Assembly (NCBI RefSeq): GCF_000015245.1
Contig: NC_008700.1
Location: 3,608,501 to 3,672,500 of the forward strand
Direction: 5' to 3'
Length of the DNA stretch: 64,000 nucleotides
Source: Shewanella amazonensis SB2B
GTDB lineage: Bacteria > Pseudomonadota > Gammaproteobacteria > Enterobacterales > Shewanellaceae
Below, piece after piece: positions 26,777 to 35,580 of the stretch. Made by a program: the position numbers and the translations under genes. The first letter of the stretch is position 1. Every line of letters starts with the position of its first letter. The notes under the pieces were generated by a model, which was given only the letters and a program-made list of their open reading frames with translations, was not told the DNA's origin and did not search any database.

Positions 26777-28966
26777 ATGCGCAACCTAGTGGCAGCGGCT
26801 CTGGTGCTTTCTTCCGGAGTGGCACTCGCCGACGAAGGCCAGTGGCAACCTTATCAAATGCCTTCCATCGCAGACAAACTCAAAGCCCGCGGTATAGACA
26901 TCCCAGCAGAGCAGTTGGCCGACTTAAGCCGCTATCCCATGAACGCCGTGGTGGGGCTGGGCTATTGTACCGCCAGTTTTGTATCCCCCCAAGGGCTGGC
27001 GGTGACAAATCATCACTGCGCATTCAGAGCCATTCAATATAACAGCAGTAAAGAGAAAAACTATCTTGCCGATGGCTTCCTGGCGACCAGCATGGATAAA
27101 GAGCCTTCCGCTGGCCCCAACGAGCGCCTGTACGTGACCGAAGCCGTGACAGATGTCAGCGCGCAAATCCGTGACGCCCTGCCGGAAGAGCCGCTGGCCC
27201 GTGTTGAAGCCATTGAAAATCGTCAAAAAGCGCTCATCAAAGAGTGTGAGAGTGACGATAACTACCGCTGCTCGGTCAGAAGCTTCCACAACGGGCTGGA
27301 ATACTACCTTATCAAGCAGTTGATGATCCGCGATGTACGCCTCGTCTACGCGCCTCCTGAAAGTGTTGGTGGCTACGGCGGCGATATCGACAACTACGAA
27401 TACCCTCGCCACAGCGGCGATTTCACCTTCCTGCGTGCCTATGTTGGTAAAGATGGCAAACCGGCACCTTACGCTGAAGACAACGTGCCATATCAGCCAA
27501 AAAGCTTCCTCAAAATTAACGCCAGCGGCGTGAAGGCCGGTGATGGTGTATTTGCAGCAGGCTATCCAGGCTCAACCAGCCGCTACCGTTTGACCACCGA
27601 ACTTGAGTTTGCCAGCGACTGGCTCTACCCCACCCAGGCCAAACGCTTCCAGGCCCGCATCGATACCATCGAAGCCATGGGCGCTGCCGACACTGAATTG
27701 GCCATCAAGTACGCAGGTACCGTGGCAGGCATGGCCAACCGCATGAAGAAGCTTAACGGTCTGCTCGACGGCTTTAAGGCCACCGACATTGCCGCCATCA
27801 AGCAGCAACGTGAAGATGCCTTTATGACCTGGTATGCCAGCCATGGCGATGCCAAGCAGATGGATGAGCTCAAGGCACTGATTAAAGAAGGCCAAACTCA
27901 GTATCAGACCACCTACTACTTCAACAATGCTCAATCGAGCGATCTGCTCACTGCAGCAAACAGCCTGTATCGCCTGGCCAAAGAGAAACAAAAAGCCGAT
28001 GCCGACCGTGAGCTGGGCTATCAGGAACGGGACATGAAGATGTTCGCCGATCGCCTGAAACGTATCGATTCAAGCTTCGACGTTAAAGTCGACAAGGTGC
28101 TGTGGCAGGCGGATATCGAAGAGTATCTCGGTCAAAACCAGCGCGTCGATGTGTTGGATAAGATGCTGACAGTTAAAGAAGGACAGGATCTGTCATCCAT
28201 GCTGGATGGACTCTATGCAGCCACCGGCCTCACCGACCAGGCCACGCGCCTTGGGTGGATGGACAAAACCCCGGCGGACTTTGAAGCCAGTGACGATCCT
28301 TTTATCAAACTGGCAGTGGCGCTCTACGACACCCGTATGGCCCAGGAAAAAGCGGAAAAAACGCTGGATGGTAAGCTCAGTATTGCCCGCCCGGCGATGA
28401 TGCAGGCCGTGATTGCCTACAACAAGGATAAAGGCTGGCCAGTATACCCGGATGCCAACGGCACTCTGCGTATCACCTACGGTATGGTAGATGGCTATCA
28501 GTCACGTGATGCACTCTACAAGCAGCCCTTCACCCGTCTGGAAGGCATAGTAGCCAAACACACTGGCGTAGAGCCATTTAACGCGCCACAAAAGGTGCTG
28601 GATGCCATCAAGCGTGGTGACATGGGCAAACATAATGTGGATGACCTCTACCCAGACGCCCGCAGTTTTATGTGTAAGCTGTTCTCTTGCCTGGATAAAC
28701 CCGAAGCCTTTAATTCGGTACCGGTCAACTTCCTGTCCAGCGTAGACACCACGGGCGGCAACTCAGGCTCTCCGGTATTCAATGGTCGTGGTGAATTGGT
28801 GGGGCTCAACTTTGATTCCACCTATGAAGCCATCACCAAAGACTGGTTCTTCAACCCTGAAATCACCCGTGCAGTCCATGTGGATGTTCGCTATATCCTG
28901 TGGATGATGGACAAGGTGGATAACGCGCAGAATTTGTTACAGGAACTCACCCTGGTAACTAATTGA
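26777..28966 (+). CDS. S46-family dipeptidyl peptidase (DPP7/DPP11 type), periplasmic
   Basis: A 729-aa exported serine peptidase that removes dipeptides from the N-terminus of oligopeptides. A signal peptide (VAAALVLSSGVALA) is followed by a split chymotrypsin fold. The catalytic His is in VTNHHCAF (residues 79-80), the Asp in GGDIDNYEYPRHSGDF (203-205) and the nucleophile is Ser663 in GGNSGSPVF. In known members the residue 18 after this Ser sets specificity: Gly in DPP7, Arg in DPP11. Here it is Ser681, so preference for hydrophobic or acidic residues is uncertain. AAGGAAT precedes the ATG. A terminator separates it from the TonB receptor. Confidence 0.93.
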   Translation: MRNLVAAALVLSSGVALADEGQWQPYQMPSIADKLKARGIDIPAEQLADLSRYPMNAVVGLGYCTASFVSPQGLAVTNHHCAFRAIQYNSSKEKNYLADGFLATSMDKEPSAGPNERLYVTEAVTDVSAQIRDALPEEPLARVEAIENRQKALIKECESDDNYRCSVRSFHNGLEYYLIKQLMIRDVRLVYAPPESVGGYGGDIDNYEYPRHSGDFTFLRAYVGKDGKPAPYAEDNVPYQPKSFLKINASGVKAGDGVFAAGYPGSTSRYRLTTELEFASDWLYPTQAKRFQARIDTIEAMGAADTELAIKYAGTVAGMANRMKKLNGLLDGFKATDIAAIKQQREDAFMTWYASHGDAKQMDELKALIKEGQTQYQTTYYFNNAQSSDLLTAANSLYRLAKEKQKADADRELGYQERDMKMFADRLKRIDSSFDVKVDKVLWQADIEEYLGQNQRVDVLDKMLTVKEGQDLSSMLDGLYAATGLTDQATRLGWMDKTPADFEASDDPFIKLAVALYDTRMAQEKAEKTLDGKLSIARPAMMQAVIAYNKDKGWPVYPDANGTLRITYGMVDGYQSRDALYKQPFTRLEGIVAKHTGVEPFNAPQKVLDAIKRGDMGKHNVDDLYPDARSFMCKLFSCLDKPEAFNSVPVNFLSSVDTTGGNSGSPVFNGRGELVGLNFDSTYEAITKDWFFNPEITRAVHVDVRYILWMMDKVDNAQNLLQELTLVTN

Positions 28967-28977
28967 TAATTAAAATT

Positions 28978-29014
28978 ATAAAAAAAGGCCGCCTTCTAAA
29001 GTGGCCTTTTTTAT
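28978..29014 (+). terminator. Intrinsic terminator after the S46 peptidase gene
   Basis: AAAAAAGGCC and GGCCTTTTTT form a stem around a 12-base loop, ending in T residues, about 12 bases past the stop codon. Confidence 0.88.
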
Positions 29015-29168
29015 TTCCAAATACACAACCTGAATCATAAATTAACATTGATATAACTTTTAAGTACACTTTATATACATAATGTGAGAAGATTTTCCAG
29101 CCAACCTGCATCCATAAGCAGGTAAGCGTATGAATCTAAAATAACAAACGTTCAAAGGAATGCTTCTC

Positions 29169-32087
29169 ATGACTAGAACCAACTTCCGCCGCTCTATGGT
29201 GGCAGCATCAGTCTCAGCACTGTTCGCAATCTCTGTTCCAACGTTTGCAGCAAACAATACTTCTGGCTCGATGAAGGGACAGATTGTTGATTCTGTAAGT
29301 AACAGTGCGCTCGCAGGTGCTACCGTCACGATTACAAATAAAGCCAATGGCGCAACGACAACAGTAACCGTCAGTCAAAATGGTACTTTCCGTATTCCCT
29401 CTTTAGATATCGGTGAGTACAAAATCACCATCAGCAAAGAGGGATACCAAACACAAGTAATTGAAACAGCTAAAGTTTCAATTGGTAGCGAAGTCTCTAT
29501 CGAAGTGCCAATGGTCGGTGGTGATGTAGAGCGCATTTCTGTTACTGGTGCCCGAGTGGCCATGGTAGATACTGCGACCCCTGAAATTGCTCTGACTATC
29601 AGTGCCGATGAGGTTGCCCGCCTGCCTATTTCTCAGGATGTGGTGTCTGTTGCGCTTCTCGCTCCAGGTACAACTAAAGGTGACTCTGCATTCGGCAATC
29701 TCGCATCATTTGGTGGTGCATCTGTTGCTGAAAACACCTTTATCATTAACGGCGTTAACGTAACGGGTTTCCGTCGCGGTACCTCTATTGCTGATATTCC
29801 ATTCAGCGCATATCAAGAATTCCAAGTAAAAACCGGTGGCTATTCAGCTCAGTTTGGCCGTTCTACTGGTGGGGTAGTTAACGCAGTAACCAAGCGCGGT
29901 AACAACAACTGGGAATTCGGCGTGGCCGCACGCTGGGAACCAGATGCTCTACGTGAACAGCGTCCTTCTGTTGTTTATCCTGTAGGAGATAGCGCTGGCA
30001 GTATCCAACCGTTTGACATGTTTTGGGATAACAGCATGGATAAAACGGATGACTTCGAGGCCGAGTTTTCAGCATCTGGCGCTATTATCGAAGACACATT
30101 GTTCGTTTATGGTCTGATCCAACCGCAGAAGTATGAGACCCGAAATGCTGCGGCAAGTGGTAGTGAATACACTGTGAGTGAAAATGACGACCCTCTGTGG
30201 CTTGCCCGTGTTGACTGGCAAATCAGCGAAGACCACTCTCTGATGGTGTGGGGATTCTCCGACGGTGAAGACTATGTGGATACAACCTACGACCGTGAAA
30301 CCAATGAAGTAAGTCGGATATCAGTTCTTAACACCGGTGGTACCACATGGTCAGCCCAATACAAAGGACGATTTACTGATTGGCTTTCTATGGATGCGCT
30401 GTATGGCGAAGTTGAATTTAACAGTACTCGCCAAGCCCCTGAAGATGAAAGCTGTCCAGCCATCTACGATAGCAGAAATGGCGGATTGGTAGCCCTGGGT
30501 TGCTGGCAAAACTTTACCGCGAGCGCAGAATCCGATAAGCGCGAACAGACCAACCTGAACTTCAACCTCGATTTGTTTGACGATCATGCTATCCGATTTG
30601 GTGTGGACTATGAAAATAACACCTCATTGGAAAGCAGCTTCTACTCTGGTCACTCATACTACCGTTACTACAAAGGTGCTGCTGGTCGTATTCTCGACAA
30701 TGGTCATGTACTGGCTCAAGATACTGAATTCGTCCGTACACGTGTGTATGAAAACGGCGGTGAATTTACCAGCAAATCGTTGGCGTGGTATCTGGAAGAT
30801 ACTTGGAACATCCTGCCAAACCTGACTGCACGTATCGGTCTGCGCTCAGAATCTTTTGAAAACCTGAACGCCAATGATCAAGCATTTATCAAGATTGATA
30901 ACCAATTAGCTCCCCGTATTGGCCTGTCGTGGGATCCATTTGACGACGGCACATCAAAAGTGTTCGTCAACTGGGGTCGCTATCATATTCCTGTCGCCTC
31001 TAACACCAACGTACGTATGGCCGGTGCAGAGCTTTACTATGAAGACTTCCATGTTCTGGATGGCGTAGCAGCAGATGGCACCCCAACTATCGGCGCAGCA
31101 TTGGGCGATCGTAACGTGTTTGGTAATGGCGAAGCAGCTGACCCTGCAGAAATCCTTGATACCTCAATCGAACCAATGTACCAAGACGAACTCATCTTGG
31201 GCTATGAAATGAATCTGGATGAAGACTGGACCACAGGTATTAAATTTACCCACCGTGATCTTAAGCGCATCATTGATGACATCACCATCGATAAAGGTAT
31301 TGTCGCCAACGGTTGGGAGTATGACCCTAGCCATGGTGGTTACTATGTGTTGACTAACCCTAACACTGACGTGACTGTATATTACGATACTGATGGCGAT
31401 GGCACCCTTGAACAAGTAGTCATCGGTGCTGATCAAATGGGCTATCCAGATCCTGAGCGTATGTACAACTCGGTTGAACTGACACTGACCCGTCGTTGGA
31501 ATGATGACTGGACCGTGAACGCGTCTTATACCTGGGCACAAAGCTATGGTAACGCCGAAGGCTATGTGAAGTCAGACAACGGTCAAGATGATGCCGGCTT
31601 AACCACCGACTGGGACTTCCCATACCTTATGGATGGTGCTGACGGCTATCTGCCTAACGACCGTCGCCACACCATTAAAGTCTATGGTGCATACAAGGTA
31701 GCTGAAGACTTTACCGTTGGTGCAAATATGACGGCTCAGTCAGGCCGTCCTAAGAATGCCTTTGGTGATCACCTGCCTGCGGATTATCCAGATCCATACG
31801 AGTATGGCGACACCTACTACCCATTTGGACAGTTGTGCGCTCGTGGTTGTATGGGTCGTGAGGATTGGCGCTTTACCGTTAACCTGAGTGCGACTTACAA
31901 CCTGAGCTTTATTGATGCCGTTGATGCTGATATTCGTTTAGATGTATTTAACGTCTTTAACTCGCAAAACGTTATCAAGACCAATGAATATCTGGACATT
32001 GGTGGTGAGTACAACCCAGCTTATGGCTTGCCAGAAGAGTTTGAAGAACCTCGTTACATTCGTCTGAGTGCGAATATCAAGTTCTGA
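29169..32087 (+). CDS. Oar-type TonB-dependent outer-membrane receptor
   Basis: A 972-aa receptor with a signal peptide ending PTFAA. A carboxypeptidase-regulatory-like (beta-sandwich) domain at about residues 35-110 includes MKGQIVDSVSNSALAGATVTI. Then come a TonB-box-like segment (ERISVTGARV), a plug domain (NTFIINGVNVTG, VKTGGYSAQFGRSTGGVVN) and a barrel ending LSANIKF. This layout matches the OmpA-related Oar group, often linked to peptide uptake or protease secretion. The ATG at 29169 has AAGGA nine bases upstream; the ATG at 29160 overlaps that site. It follows the dipeptidyl peptidase gene, which suggests peptide scavenging as a joint job, but the ligand is not known. Confidence 0.93.
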   Translation: MTRTNFRRSMVAASVSALFAISVPTFAANNTSGSMKGQIVDSVSNSALAGATVTITNKANGATTTVTVSQNGTFRIPSLDIGEYKITISKEGYQTQVIETAKVSIGSEVSIEVPMVGGDVERISVTGARVAMVDTATPEIALTISADEVARLPISQDVVSVALLAPGTTKGDSAFGNLASFGGASVAENTFIINGVNVTGFRRGTSIADIPFSAYQEFQVKTGGYSAQFGRSTGGVVNAVTKRGNNNWEFGVAARWEPDALREQRPSVVYPVGDSAGSIQPFDMFWDNSMDKTDDFEAEFSASGAIIEDTLFVYGLIQPQKYETRNAAASGSEYTVSENDDPLWLARVDWQISEDHSLMVWGFSDGEDYVDTTYDRETNEVSRISVLNTGGTTWSAQYKGRFTDWLSMDALYGEVEFNSTRQAPEDESCPAIYDSRNGGLVALGCWQNFTASAESDKREQTNLNFNLDLFDDHAIRFGVDYENNTSLESSFYSGHSYYRYYKGAAGRILDNGHVLAQDTEFVRTRVYENGGEFTSKSLAWYLEDTWNILPNLTARIGLRSESFENLNANDQAFIKIDNQLAPRIGLSWDPFDDGTSKVFVNWGRYHIPVASNTNVRMAGAELYYEDFHVLDGVAADGTPTIGAALGDRNVFGNGEAADPAEILDTSIEPMYQDELILGYEMNLDEDWTTGIKFTHRDLKRIIDDITIDKGIVANGWEYDPSHGGYYVLTNPNTDVTVYYDTDGDGTLEQVVIGADQMGYPDPERMYNSVELTLTRRWNDDWTVNASYTWAQSYGNAEGYVKSDNGQDDAGLTTDWDFPYLMDGADGYLPNDRRHTIKVYGAYKVAEDFTVGANMTAQSGRPKNAFGDHLPADYPDPYEYGDTYYPFGQLCARGCMGREDWRFTVNLSATYNLSFIDAVDADIRLDVFNVFNSQNVIKTNEYLDIGGEYNPAYGLPEEFEEPRYIRLSANIKF

Positions 32088-32103
32088 TAGCTCTTAAAAG
32101 TGC

Positions 32104-32135
32104 TAAAAACACCGCCTTCTGGCGGTGTTTTTTTA
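32104..32135 (+). terminator. Terminator of the TonB receptor gene
   Basis: AAAAACACCGCC-TTCT-GGCGGTGTTTTTTT is a seven-bp GC-rich stem with a T tract, 17 bases after the stop codon. Confidence 0.93.
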
Positions 32136-32283
32136 TCGGCTAAACTTACAGCCCGGAACGAGTTGGCCACCACAGGTGACTTATTTCGGGTTAGCCCGCA
32201 AATGTCATCATCTTTTGATACCCTATGAGAAATTGAGGGCTGAAGTCGCCAATACAAAATCATAGAGCCGCAAAATCAAAGCA

Positions 32284-32316
32284 TAAAAAAACACCGCCCG
32301 GAGGCGGTGTTTTCTT
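32284..32316 (-). terminator. Terminator of the rpsF-priB-rpsR-rplI operon
   Basis: The stem ACACCGCC-CGGA-GGCGGTGT is followed, on the leftward strand, by seven T. It has the same stem core as the terminator at 32104 and faces it across about 148 bp. Confidence 0.9.
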
Positions 32317-32331
32317 TGAATTCAAATCTGA

Positions 32332-32781
32332 TTATTCAGCAACAACAGTTACTTTAACAACAGACTTAACTTCAGTGTGCAGCTGTACTTCAACTTCGAA
32401 GTCACCAGTGGTGCGCAGAGCGCCCAGTGGCAGACGAACTTCGGCTTTAGCCAGTTCAACGCCAGCAGCAGTCACGGCATCAGCGATGTCGCGAGTACCA
32501 ACTGAACCGAACAGCTTGCCTTCGTCACCGGCTTTAGAAGCGATAACAACAGCTTCCAGAGCAGCGATCTTCTCGGCGCGGTCAGCAGCAGCAGCCAGGT
32601 CGGCAGCCAGTTTGGCTTCCAGCTCAGCGCGGCGGGCTTCGAAAACTTTTACGTTTTCAGCGTTGGCAACAACGGCCTTGCCCTGAGGCAGCAGGAAGTT
32701 ACGAGCGTAACCAGCCTTTACAGACACCTGGTCACCCAGGTTGCCCAGGTTTGCGATTTTATCAAGCAGAATAACGTTCAT
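32332..32781 (-). CDS. rplI: 50S ribosomal protein L9
   Basis: A 149-aa L9 protein: a compact N-terminal rRNA-binding domain (MNVILLDKIANLGNLGDQVSVKAGYARNFLLPQGKA), a long connecting helix rich in Ala/Glu, and a C-terminal domain with a regular strand pattern. The ATG at 32781 has AGAGGA upstream and gives the same length as E. coli L9; the TTG two codons earlier is unlikely. It is last in the rpsF-priB-rpsR-rplI operon and is followed by a terminator. Confidence 0.97.
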   Translation of the reverse strand: MNVILLDKIANLGNLGDQVSVKAGYARNFLLPQGKAVVANAENVKVFEARRAELEAKLAADLAAAADRAEKIAALEAVVIASKAGDEGKLFGSVGTRDIADAVTAAGVELAKAEVRLPLGALRTTGDFEVEVQLHTEVKSVVKVTVVAE

Positions 32782-32821
32782 TATCAAATCCTCTCTATAC
32801 GATTAGGCTTCAATGCTGGAA

Positions 32822-33049
32822 TTACTGATGCAGATCAGTGTATGGCAGCAGAGAAAGATAACGAGCGCGCTTGATGGCGCGAGCCAGTTGGCGCTGGTAC
32901 TTAGCGCTGGTACCGGTGATACGGCTAGGAACGATTTTGCCGCTCTCAGTGATGTAGTTCTTCAGAGTAGCAATATCTTTGTAATCGATCTCTGCAACAC
33001 CTTCAGCGGTGAAACGGCAGAACTTGCGACGACGGAAATAACGTGCCAT
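32822..33049 (-). CDS. rpsR: 30S ribosomal protein S18
   Basis: A 75-aa S18 with the typical sequence MARYFRRRKFCRFTAEG at the start and RAIKRARYLSLLPYTD near the end. S18 pairs with S6 on the 30S platform, and the S6:S18 pair also binds the operon leader in many bacteria. It lies 11 bp behind priB and 40 bp before rplI, the standard order. Confidence 0.98.
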   Translation of the reverse strand: MARYFRRRKFCRFTAEGVAEIDYKDIATLKNYITESGKIVPSRITGTSAKYQRQLARAIKRARYLSLLPYTDLHQ

Positions 33050-33060
33050 GTGACAGTCTC

Positions 33061-33366
33061 CTAAGATTTCAATTCGACATTTTCGGCATGCAGTACCAAG
33101 CGACTTTGTCCACTCCGACTCTGTTGAGTCGATAGGAAACCTGTTACCTGGATCTCCATGCCTGCCTGCAATTTATCTGTGATGCACTCAAAGTGCTGAC
33201 CGCTCATGATTGCCTGAATTTGGCAATATACGTTTCTGGGCAAATCGGCTTCGAAACGTTGGCTTCGGTGCTCTAGCTGAACCACACAGTGTGGGATCCC
33301 GGCTGGGCTTTTAAAGCGTCTGACTCTCAATACAGAGCCAGTCAGCACCAAAGAGTTTGCGGTCAC
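33061..33366 (-). CDS. priB: Primosomal replication protein N (PriB)
   Basis: A 101-aa single OB-fold protein that binds ssDNA and stimulates PriA helicase during replication restart. The sequence TNSLVLTGSVLR...SPAGIPHCVVQLEHRS follows PriB closely and is shorter than SSB, without an acidic tail. Its place between rpsF and rpsR is the classic location. It probably arose from ssb, which other bacteria carry at this site. Confidence 0.95.
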   Translation of the reverse strand: MTANSLVLTGSVLRVRRFKSPAGIPHCVVQLEHRSQRFEADLPRNVYCQIQAIMSGQHFECITDKLQAGMEIQVTGFLSTQQSRSGQSRLVLHAENVELKS

Positions 33367-33375
33367 AAACAGAAA

Positions 33376-33783
33376 TTACTCGGCAGATTCTTCAGCGTTT
33401 TCTTCGACTTCATCAGCCTCAGAAGAGCGCTCACTGATGGCAGCACGACGAGCATCACGCTCATCTTTAGCTTTAGCCATTGGAGAGGCTTCGGTGATGG
33501 CACCCTTGGTGCGCATTACCATGCTACGCAGAACAGCGTCGTTGAAACGGAAAGCTGTCTCCAGCTCTTCAACAGACTCAGCAGTGGCTTCAACGTTCAT
33601 CAGAACGTAGTGAGCCTTGTGCAGATCCTGGATTGGGTAAGCCAGTTGACGACGACCCCAGTCTTCCAAGCGGTGGATCTTGCCGTTAGCGTCGGTGATA
33701 ACACCAGTGTAACGCTCGATCATACCAGCTACTTGTTCACTCTGATCAGGGTGAACCATAAATACGATTTCGTAATGACGCAT
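33376..33783 (-). CDS. rpsF: 30S ribosomal protein S6
   Basis: A 135-aa S6 with the family start MRHYEIVFMVHPDQSEQV and KIHRLEDWGRRQLAYPI in the middle. The C-terminal tail is acidic (SSEADEVEENAEESAE); in E. coli such a tail is extended with glutamates by RimK. AAGGAG lies six bases before the ATG. It is the first gene of its operon and has an S6:S18 RNA motif in the leader. Confidence 0.97.
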   Translation of the reverse strand: MRHYEIVFMVHPDQSEQVAGMIERYTGVITDANGKIHRLEDWGRRQLAYPIQDLHKAHYVLMNVEATAESVEELETAFRFNDAVLRSMVMRTKGAITEASPMAKAKDERDARRAAISERSSEADEVEENAEESAE

Positions 33784-33806
33784 TTATTGCTCCTTACGGG
33801 TTTGTA

Positions 33807-33842
33807 GCCTCGTTATTGGCTCAGCCGGACCAAGTTAGAGGC
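33807..33842 (-). promoter_or_regulatory. S6:S18-binding RNA motif in the rpsF leader
   Basis: The leader RNA forms an outer stem GCCUC/GAGGC and an inner stem UUGG/CCAA, with CCG in the terminal loop beside GGC. A conserved hairpin with a CCG that mimics the S6:S18 site of 16S rRNA is known in rpsF leaders and serves feedback control. The motif lies about 24 bases before the rpsF start, the expected place. The stems are seen; the binding is inferred from the known motif. Confidence 0.75.
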
Positions 33843-34006
33843 AAGGAACGAATTCAATCGGGCTGATAAGGCGCGAAATATTACATAATGACGGCCGAAA
33901 ACTCAAGCAATAACTTTGTTCTGGCCACCATCAAAGGTATGATTGCCCGTCGCATCTTCGCCCGGGAGTCCGGGCCTGTAGTCAAACCGGGAATACAGGC
34001 TGAATA

Positions 34007-34753
34007 ATGATAAACAAACGCATCCTCTCCATCGGCTGCCTGCTGTTAAGCTTCCAGACGCAGGCACTTGTACCGCCCCAGTATCAGGAACCCGCCACAG
34101 GGCTGACCGCAGAAGTGGAAGCTGGCCTCCAGCTCAATACGGGTAACACGCAGTCCACCAGTTTTAACGGTCGCACCAGGCTGATATACGACACCAAAAA
34201 AGCCAAACAGGAAGCTTTGTTGAAGGCCTATTTTGCGTCCGATTCAGAAAAAACCACCGCAGAGAAGTACGACGTCCAATTGCAGTCAAACTACAAGGTC
34301 GATTCCGGTTACTTCTTTGGCCGCGGTGAAGGTACCTGGGATGAGTTTGGCTCATACACCCGCCTGTACACGGGTTCTGTGGGTTACGGTTTTGATGCTA
34401 TCAGCAGCTACGCCACCAAACTTAAACTCGAAATCGGCCCCGGTTATCAATACAGCCTGGCGAAAGCCACAACCACCGAACCAGACCCGGATGCCAACAC
34501 AGATGTCATTGTACGGGCCGCCGCCAAGTTTGAGCAGCGAATTCATGAGTACAGCAGCTTTACGGCCGACCTCACCGCAGAGACTGGGCAAAACAATAGC
34601 GCGGTGACACTCGATATGGGTTACAAGAATATCCTGTTTCAGGACTTGGCCTTTAAAGTGGGCATGAACGTGAAATACACAGAAGTGGTGCCCGATGGCA
34701 CAGAGCAGGTCGATACGGTCACCACCTTTAACCTGCTCTATACCTTCCAGTAA
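34007..34753 (+). CDS. DUF481 (YdiY-like) outer-membrane protein
   Basis: A 248-aa exported protein with signal peptide ILSIGCLLLSFQTQA and the DUF481 pattern of alternating strands (TAEVEAGLQLNTGNTQSTSFNGR, WDEFGSYTRLYTGSVGYGF). The end (FNLLYTFQ) has a near-terminal Phe, as expected for a barrel. E. coli YdiY is an acid-inducible member; no function is established. It diverges from rpsF and converges on rlmB, with a shared terminator. Confidence 0.88.
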   Translation: MINKRILSIGCLLLSFQTQALVPPQYQEPATGLTAEVEAGLQLNTGNTQSTSFNGRTRLIYDTKKAKQEALLKAYFASDSEKTTAEKYDVQLQSNYKVDSGYFFGRGEGTWDEFGSYTRLYTGSVGYGFDAISSYATKLKLEIGPGYQYSLAKATTTEPDPDANTDVIVRAAAKFEQRIHEYSSFTADLTAETGQNNSAVTLDMGYKNILFQDLAFKVGMNVKYTEVVPDGTEQVDTVTTFNLLYTFQ

Positions 34754-34780
34754 GCAATAATCACCCACAGTTTCCATCAA

Positions 34781-34813
34781 TAAAAAAGGATTGCCTGGGC
34801 AATCCTTTTTTAT
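34781..34813. terminator. Bidirectional terminator between the DUF481 gene and rlmB
   Basis: AAAAAAGGATTGCC and GGCAATCCTTTTTT form a perfect stem with a two-base centre, flanked by A and T on both strands. Confidence 0.94.
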
Positions 34814-34839
34814 TTGATAAACACCTTGCGGCGGGAAGG

Positions 34840-35580
34840 TTATCCCAACCGCTGACGCACGGCCTCAAACAAACAGATTCCGGTCGCCACAGAGACGTTG
34901 AGGCTGGAAACACTGCCTGCCATAGGGATGGAAATCAGGGTATCGCAACCTTCACGGCTTAAGCGTCTGAGGCCCTTGCCTTCCGCGCCCATGGCAATGG
35001 CAAGCGGCCCTTTGAGATTGGCCTCATACAGAGTCGAGTCAGCTTCACCGGCGGTACCGGCAATCCACACGCCGCGCTCCTGAATGCGCTTCATGGTGCG
35101 GGCAAGGTTGGTCACTTGAAACAGAGGCACGGTTTCCGCCGCGCCGCAGGCCACTTTACTCACGGTTGGCGTCAAACCGGCTGAGTTGTCCTTAGGCACT
35201 ATCACCCCATGCACGCCAGCCGCATCGGCATTACGCAAACACGCGCCCAGATTGTGAGGGTCTGTCACCCCATCGAGGATCAGTAAAAACGGGGTTTCGG
35301 TGGCATCGAGCAAAGCTTCGAGATCGTTTTCAGTCAACACCTTAGCCGGACGCACCCGAATGATAATGCCCTGATGCTGTGTGCTTTCGGCTTTTTCGTC
35401 AAGGGTTTTGCGTGCTGCCTGCTGGGCCTTGATGCCCCAGTTTTGCGCTATTTCCAAGAGTGGCAGCACCCGTTCGTCCTGACGGCCGGTCATCAGCCAC
35501 AACTCGAGCACGCGCTCGGGGGCATGCTTTAGCACAGACTCGACCGCATGAATGCCAAACACCAATTCCTGTTTTTTCAT
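34840..35580 (-). CDS. rlmB: 23S rRNA (Gm2251) 2'-O-methyltransferase
   Basis: A 246-aa SpoU-family (SPOUT fold) enzyme that methylates the ribose of G2251 in the peptidyl-transferase region. The three SpoU motifs are present: NLGACLRNADAAGVHGVI, AMGAEGKGLRRL and IPMAGSVSSLNVSVA. An N-terminal L30e-like substrate-binding domain starts FGIHAVESVLKHAPERV. The gene begins directly after the rnr stop with no spacer, so it is translated from the rnr message. Confidence 0.96.
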   Translation of the reverse strand: MKKQELVFGIHAVESVLKHAPERVLELWLMTGRQDERVLPLLEIAQNWGIKAQQAARKTLDEKAESTQHQGIIIRVRPAKVLTENDLEALLDATETPFLLILDGVTDPHNLGACLRNADAAGVHGVIVPKDNSAGLTPTVSKVACGAAETVPLFQVTNLARTMKRIQERGVWIAGTAGEADSTLYEANLKGPLAIAMGAEGKGLRRLSREGCDTLISIPMAGSVSSLNVSVATGICLFEAVRQRLG

